11,093 bases of DNA, from positions 29,361-40,453 of the forward strand of contig DBCM01000088.1 in NCBI GenBank assembly GCA_002293045.1. Reading direction: 5' to 3'. Numbering within the stretch: the first letter of the stretch is position 1; each line of letters opens with the position of its first letter. The notes below the pieces were generated by a model. The model was not told the DNA's origin, ran no database searches, and was given only the letters and a program-made list of their open reading frames with translations. Shown piece after piece: positions 8,204 through 11,093 of this stretch. The stretch is from Flavobacteriales bacterium UBA958 (GTDB taxonomy: Bacteria; Bacteroidota; Bacteroidia; Flavobacteriales_D; Crocinitomicaceae). Position numbers and translations under genes: made by a program.

Positions 8204-8996
8204 AGGTATCAATCAAGTTAAATCCAAGGTCTTCCGCGGCCACTTGTAATGCTTGGACGTCAGTCGTAAAAAAACCGCTCAGCAATAAGTCACCCTGCTC
8301 CTTTAGGGCATGGTAATATGCTTGCAAATGTCGAAGAAGAACATTTCTATTAATATTTGCTAAAATAAGATCGAAATCACGTTCGGTTACAACGTCCATG
8401 TCCCCTTCTCGAGCTTCAATGCGGGTGCAAAAATTCCTTTTCGCATTTTCTTGTGTATTTTCAACCGACCATGGTTCGATGTCTACTGCAATAATTCTAC
8501 GGGCACCAAGTTGTTCTGCATTAATCGCCAAAATGCCTGTCCCTGTGCCCATATCTAAAACTACGGTATCAGTAAGAGTTAAGTGTTCCATTGCTTGACA
8601 CATGAGCGCAGTGGTTTGGTGATGACCCGTACCAAAAGACATTTTCGGCTCAATTTCAATCACCCTTCCTTGGCGATACTCGGCTCCATGAAACGGCGCA
8701 ACAATAGAGAGATGTTCAAGCAACACGGGCTCAAAACTATCTTCCCAAACTTGATTCCAATTTTGAGCAGGGATTTCATTCACTTCAAAAATAGATGCTA
8801 TGTCTTGGGCGCTGAATCTCTCTTGTAATGCAGGTATTACTGAGTTGTCAAACAATACTTTTGGGATATATGCCTTAATCGAAGGGGCTTCCTCTAAAAA
8901 ACTTTCGAAGCCGTATTCAGCACACCACACGGTTGCAAGTTCATTGCCGGGATAAAATGGCGTTAACGTCAGTTGGAGTTCAATGTAATCAATCAT
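8160..8996 (-). CDS. prmA: Ribosomal protein L11 methyltransferase PrmA
   Basis: PrmA uses S-adenosylmethionine to trimethylate amino groups of ribosomal protein L11 in the cytoplasm. The 278-residue product has the expected layout: a divergent N-terminal L11-recognition domain (about 1-70), a linker with NWNQVWEDSFEPV (79-91), then a class I methyltransferase domain. The domain carries PKMSFGTGHHQTT (117-129), the SAM-binding glycine motif VLDMGTGTG (146-154), the acidic residue after the second strand in AVDIEP (170-175), and the catalytic-region motif LANINRN (212-218). The start is firm because ATG 8996 forms an ATGA overlap with the tpiA stop, which implies coupling. Its last 44 bases also encode the beginning of the downstream exported protein's signal peptide in another frame. 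The gene is intact and of normal length for Bacteroidota PrmA. Confidence 0.97.
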   Translation of the reverse strand: MIDYIELQLTLTPFYPGNELATVWCAEYGFESFLEEAPSIKAYIPKVLFDNSVIPALQERFSAQDIASIFEVNEIPAQNWNQVWEDSFEPVLLEHLSIVAPFHGAEYRQGRVIEIEPKMSFGTGHHQTTALMCQAMEHLTLTDTVVLDMGTGTGILAINAEQLGARRIIAVDIEPWSVENTQENAKRNFCTRIEAREGDMDVVTERDFDLILANINRNVLLRHLQAYYHALKEQGDLLLSGFFTTDVQALQVAAEDLGFNLIDTYEKENWACMLLKKA

Positions 8997-9739
8997 ACGC
9001 TAGCAATAATTTCTTCCATTGAGCTGTAGGATAATGAAGCACCACCCACAAGAAAACCATCTACATTCGGTAATTGGGCCATCGCTCCGGCATTGTCCGC
9101 CGTACAGCTACCGCCATAAATGATGCGAATTGCATCTGAAAAAGGCGATTCAAAATGCTGCTCACACAAGCCACGAATGAACCCATGCATTGCTGTAATC
9201 TCATCGAGCGAAGGAACTTTACCTGTACCAATGGCCCAAATGGGTTCGTATGCAATCACCAACGCACTACACATCGTTGGATTCATTTGCTCAAATAAGG
9301 AGGTCAGTTGCGCTTTTACCCACGAGGTTGCGGTACCATTTTCACGTATTTCCAACGATTCACCACAACAGAAAAACACTTGAAAACCAGCATTCAGCGC
9401 AGCGATTGCTTTTGAATCAATAAAGTCTGAATGCTCATTGAAATACATCCTGCGTTCTGAATGACCAATGATTACGTGTTGAATATCCAAATCCATCAAA
9501 TGTTGCAGGGAAGTCTCACCCGTATAGGCACCAAAAAATTCAGGTCCATATACATTTTGCGCACCAAGTGCAACACCAGAACTACGCGATAACAGGCCAA
9601 GAAACGGCTGGGGTGGAAATACAACCAAGTCCACATGCGTGTTAGCCTCCCCAAGTGTAGAAATTTTATGATACAGGGATTCCGCTTCAAGCCTCGAAAG
9701 GTTCATCTTCCAATTTGCTCCAACAATCTTTTTGCGCAT
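8993..9739 (-). CDS. tpiA: Triosephosphate isomerase
   Basis: TpiA interconverts dihydroxyacetone phosphate and glyceraldehyde 3-phosphate in glycolysis and gluconeogenesis. The 248-residue protein has every hallmark of the TIM barrel: the substrate-binding N9 and K11 in GANWKMN, the catalytic histidine H93 in IIGHSERR, the catalytic base E165 in AYEPIWAIGTGK (163-174), which runs into flexible loop 6, and the phosphate-binding YGGS (208-211) and VGGASL (231-236). The start MRKKIVGANWK is the standard N-terminus. A 26-base gap separates it from the upstream DoxX/thioredoxin gene, and its stop overlaps the prmA start. Dihydroxyacetone phosphate also feeds glycerol-3-phosphate, the substrate of PlsY encoded further along. 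That metabolic link is real, but whether it explains the clustering is inference. Confidence 0.98.
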   Translation of the reverse strand: MRKKIVGANWKMNLSRLEAESLYHKISTLGEANTHVDLVVFPPQPFLGLLSRSSGVALGAQNVYGPEFFGAYTGETSLQHLMDLDIQHVIIGHSERRMYFNEHSDFIDSKAIAALNAGFQVFFCCGESLEIRENGTATSWVKAQLTSLFEQMNPTMCSALVIAYEPIWAIGTGKVPSLDEITAMHGFIRGLCEQHFESPFSDAIRIIYGGSCTADNAGAMAQLPNVDGFLVGGASLSYSSMEEIIASV

Positions 9740-9765
9740 GCTTAAAAGTAGCGCAAATTTCAGTC

Positions 9766-10887
9766 TTACTGCTTTTTATTCAAGATTTTTTTAAACGCTG
9801 GACCGTTAAATTTCTCACTTTCAATGCCTTGATAGAAAATTTGCGTATTCCCGTTCCACAGATATAATACGCCCGGAACTTCCTTCCCACTTCCAAGTTT
9901 TTTCCAAAAGGAAATAATATCCATGATGTAGTACGGGTATTCAGCTCCTGCAACTTTAAAAAATTCGGGAATAACTTCTACTTCTTCATCCATAAAAATA
10001 ATGCGCATTGGAGGAAAATCTCTTACGGTTGACTTCATTGCGGTTAATGCTTTGGCAGTTTCTCGGCAATGATCACAACCTGGAGCAAAAAAGCATAGAA
10101 TTTTTTTATCCGTATTGATGTCAGGAAATATTTGCTCAAAGCCAGAAGCCTTTGCTTTTGGTCCTTTTGCAAGCTCAGGTTTAACACGTGCGGTGTCGAT
10201 CTTTTTTATGTCTTGTAACACCGCTGCGGTATCGTGGGTGTGCGCAGGGAGAACGGTTGTTGTATCCACCGTAACCACTGGCGTATTGGGCGTGGTTTGT
10301 TGAAACCGTATCGGTCCAACGATAAATACCCCGAAAATTGAGGCCAATAATAGATTTCCAATCATAGACCAATGTAACCTAGATTGAATCCCGGAGAACA
10401 GCGGAGTATTTACAGAAGCAGATGATTCCTCATCTAGGGTTGTCCCCGAGGATTCCTTCTTGGTGAGGAAATAATAACCCACCAATAAGCCAATCGAGAC
10501 CACATTTTTAAGCAGCGCCTCAAGCGGCGTCATTTCAATCAACGTACCAAAACACCCGCAATTCCCTGAATTCCCTTTAAATATAATTTCAAATGCTAAC
10601 TCTATGATGAACACGGTCAACATAAATATGGTCACCGGGATGACCACACGTTTTAAAAAGAAGGGCAAAAGGAGCAAAAATCCAATGGCAAATTCAACAC
10701 CAATTAATATTCTAGACAGGTATTGAGCAATACTCAAGGGAATTCCCATGGGTTCTAATTGATGAACCTCAAAATAGGTTAAGGCATACGATGGATTCGG
10801 GTAAAGTTTGGCCACTGCCGAAAGAAAGAACACAAAAGAAATTAAGATTCTAATGGTCCAGGGTGCGTATTTCTTTAAGATATTCAT
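9766..10887 (-). CDS. DoxX/MauE-like membrane protein fused to a C-terminal thioredoxin-like domain (resembles the BT_3928-type family)
   Basis: The product has 373 residues. The N-terminal half is a four-helix DoxX/MauE-like membrane domain, with helices at about 12-30, 52-78, 81-103 and 125-142. Its cysteine pair C110 and C112 lies in NCGCFG, just after the third helix, as in MauE-type proteins. A fifth helix (about 173-191) is followed by a Thr/Pro-rich linker (about 195-245). The C-terminal domain (about 250-373) looks thioredoxin-like: FFAPGCDHC with the CxxC pair C271/C274, and a probable cis-proline at P338 in EVPG. The arrangement suggests that membrane and soluble cysteines exchange electrons, with the soluble domain outside the inner membrane. 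Substrate and partner are unknown. I recall Bacteroidota proteins of this architecture encoded beside DUF1599 and tpiA genes, which fits the order here, but I could not check the family name. The gene starts 56 bases after the DUF1599 stop. Confidence 0.88.
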   Translation of the reverse strand: MNILKKYAPWTIRILISFVFFLSAVAKLYPNPSYALTYFEVHQLEPMGIPLSIAQYLSRILIGVEFAIGFLLLLPFFLKRVVIPVTIFMLTVFIIELAFEIIFKGNSGNCGCFGTLIEMTPLEALLKNVVSIGLLVGYYFLTKKESSGTTLDEESSASVNTPLFSGIQSRLHWSMIGNLLLASIFGVFIVGPIRFQQTTPNTPVVTVDTTTVLPAHTHDTAAVLQDIKKIDTARVKPELAKGPKAKASGFEQIFPDINTDKKILCFFAPGCDHCRETAKALTAMKSTVRDFPPMRIIFMDEEVEVIPEFFKVAGAEYPYYIMDIISFWKKLGSGKEVPGVLYLWNGNTQIFYQGIESEKFNGPAFKKILNKKQ

Positions 10888-10901
10888 AGGAAATTTTTCA
10901 A

Positions 10902-10932
10902 CGAAAATAAGGAGACGCGCAGCACCTTGAAA
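10902..10932 (-). promoter_or_regulatory. Weak candidate Bacteroidota-type promoter before the DoxX/thioredoxin gene
   Basis: On the minus strand, TTTC (10932-10929) is separated by 19 bases from TATTTTCG (10909-10902). Each differs by one base from the Bacteroidota consensus TTTG and TAnnTTTG, and the spacing is right. The site sits in the largest gap of the window (56 bases), so a secondary start inside the operon is possible. It would leave a very short leader, about 14 bases from the -7 element to the ATG. Two mismatches in such a short consensus make chance a real alternative. Confidence 0.2.
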
Positions 10933-10943
10933 CTTGCTAACAT

Positions 10944-11093
10944 TTATTTAACATCCATAAGAATCAACGCGAATACCGCATAATTTAACATATCGTAGTA
11001 ATTGGCATCGATTCCTTCTGAGGCAATCGTTTTACCATGGTTACCTTCGATTTGTTTGATTCGATAGATTTTCATCAAGATTAAATCGGTCAA
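10944..11093 (-). CDS. DUF1599 (nucleotide modification associated domain 1-like) protein, C-terminal 49 codons only
   Basis: Only the 3' end of the gene is in the window; the start lies beyond the right edge, and base 11093 is the first base of a codon. The visible 49 residues include IEGNHGKTIASEGIDANYYD followed by MLNYAVFALILM and then the TAA stop. The GK-T-SEGIDANYYDMLNYAVFAL pattern is what I recall as the C-terminal signature of DUF1599 proteins, small cytoplasmic proteins common in Bacteroidota whose biochemical role is not established. The family has been linked to modified-nucleotide metabolism by gene context in phages. Its place upstream of the DoxX/thioredoxin gene and tpiA supports the call. 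With only the tail visible, nothing can be said about the rest of the protein. Confidence 0.8.
   Translation of the reverse strand: MTDLILMKIYRIKQIEGNHGKTIASEGIDANYYDMLNYAVFALILMDVK

Noticed and set aside
8204..8212. TTG start at 8212 for the large exported protein
   Set aside because: The ATG three codons later gives a standard MKKK signal-peptide start, and TTG would only lengthen the overlap with prmA.
9740..9765. Terminator or promoter between the DoxX/thioredoxin gene and tpiA
   Set aside because: The 26-base gap has no stem-loop with a T run and no room for a -33/-7 pair.

Overview
The window reads as a piece of a Bacteroidota chromosome, most likely Flavobacteriales or a close relative. 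The evidence is an outer-membrane/periplasmic TPR-PD40 protein, a DoxX/MauE-thioredoxin fusion beside tpiA, a DUF1599 protein, short AT-rich gene junctions with no clear Shine-Dalgarno sites, and a very large secreted beta-rich protein of a type I associate with this phylum. Placement below phylum level is inference.

Every supported gene lies on the minus strand, so transcription runs from the right edge to the left edge. In that order they are: the last 49 codons of a DUF1599 protein (11093-10944); a membrane DoxX/MauE-like protein fused to a thioredoxin-like domain (10887-9766); tpiA, triosephosphate isomerase (9739-8993); prmA, ribosomal protein L11 methyltransferase (8996-8160); a 1,547-residue exported protein of unknown function (8203-3560); plsY, glycerol-3-phosphate acyltransferase (3559-2948); and the first 988 codons of an exported TPR/PD40 protein that leaves the window at base 1 (2964-1).

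The genes are packed tightly. Gaps are 56 and 26 bases at the right end. After those come a 4-base ATGA overlap (tpiA/prmA), a 44-base overlap (prmA/large protein), a TAA-ATG abutment (large protein/plsY), and a small overlap or 10-base gap before the last gene. There is no terminator-like hairpin and no gene-free stretch above 56 bases, so a single transcription unit is plausible. It mixes central metabolism, translation-factor modification, phospholipid synthesis and cell-envelope proteins.

The most unusual parts are two. The partial TPR/PD40 gene switches from a PorE-like N-terminal layout to about 400 residues of predicted coiled coil, then to a tandem 87-bp (29-residue) Thr/Asn/Pro-rich repeat that is cut by the window edge and shows a two-unit alternation. 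The 1,547-residue protein contains an internal repeat of about 91 residues and has no function I can name. No RNA genes, mobile elements or CRISPR arrays were seen.
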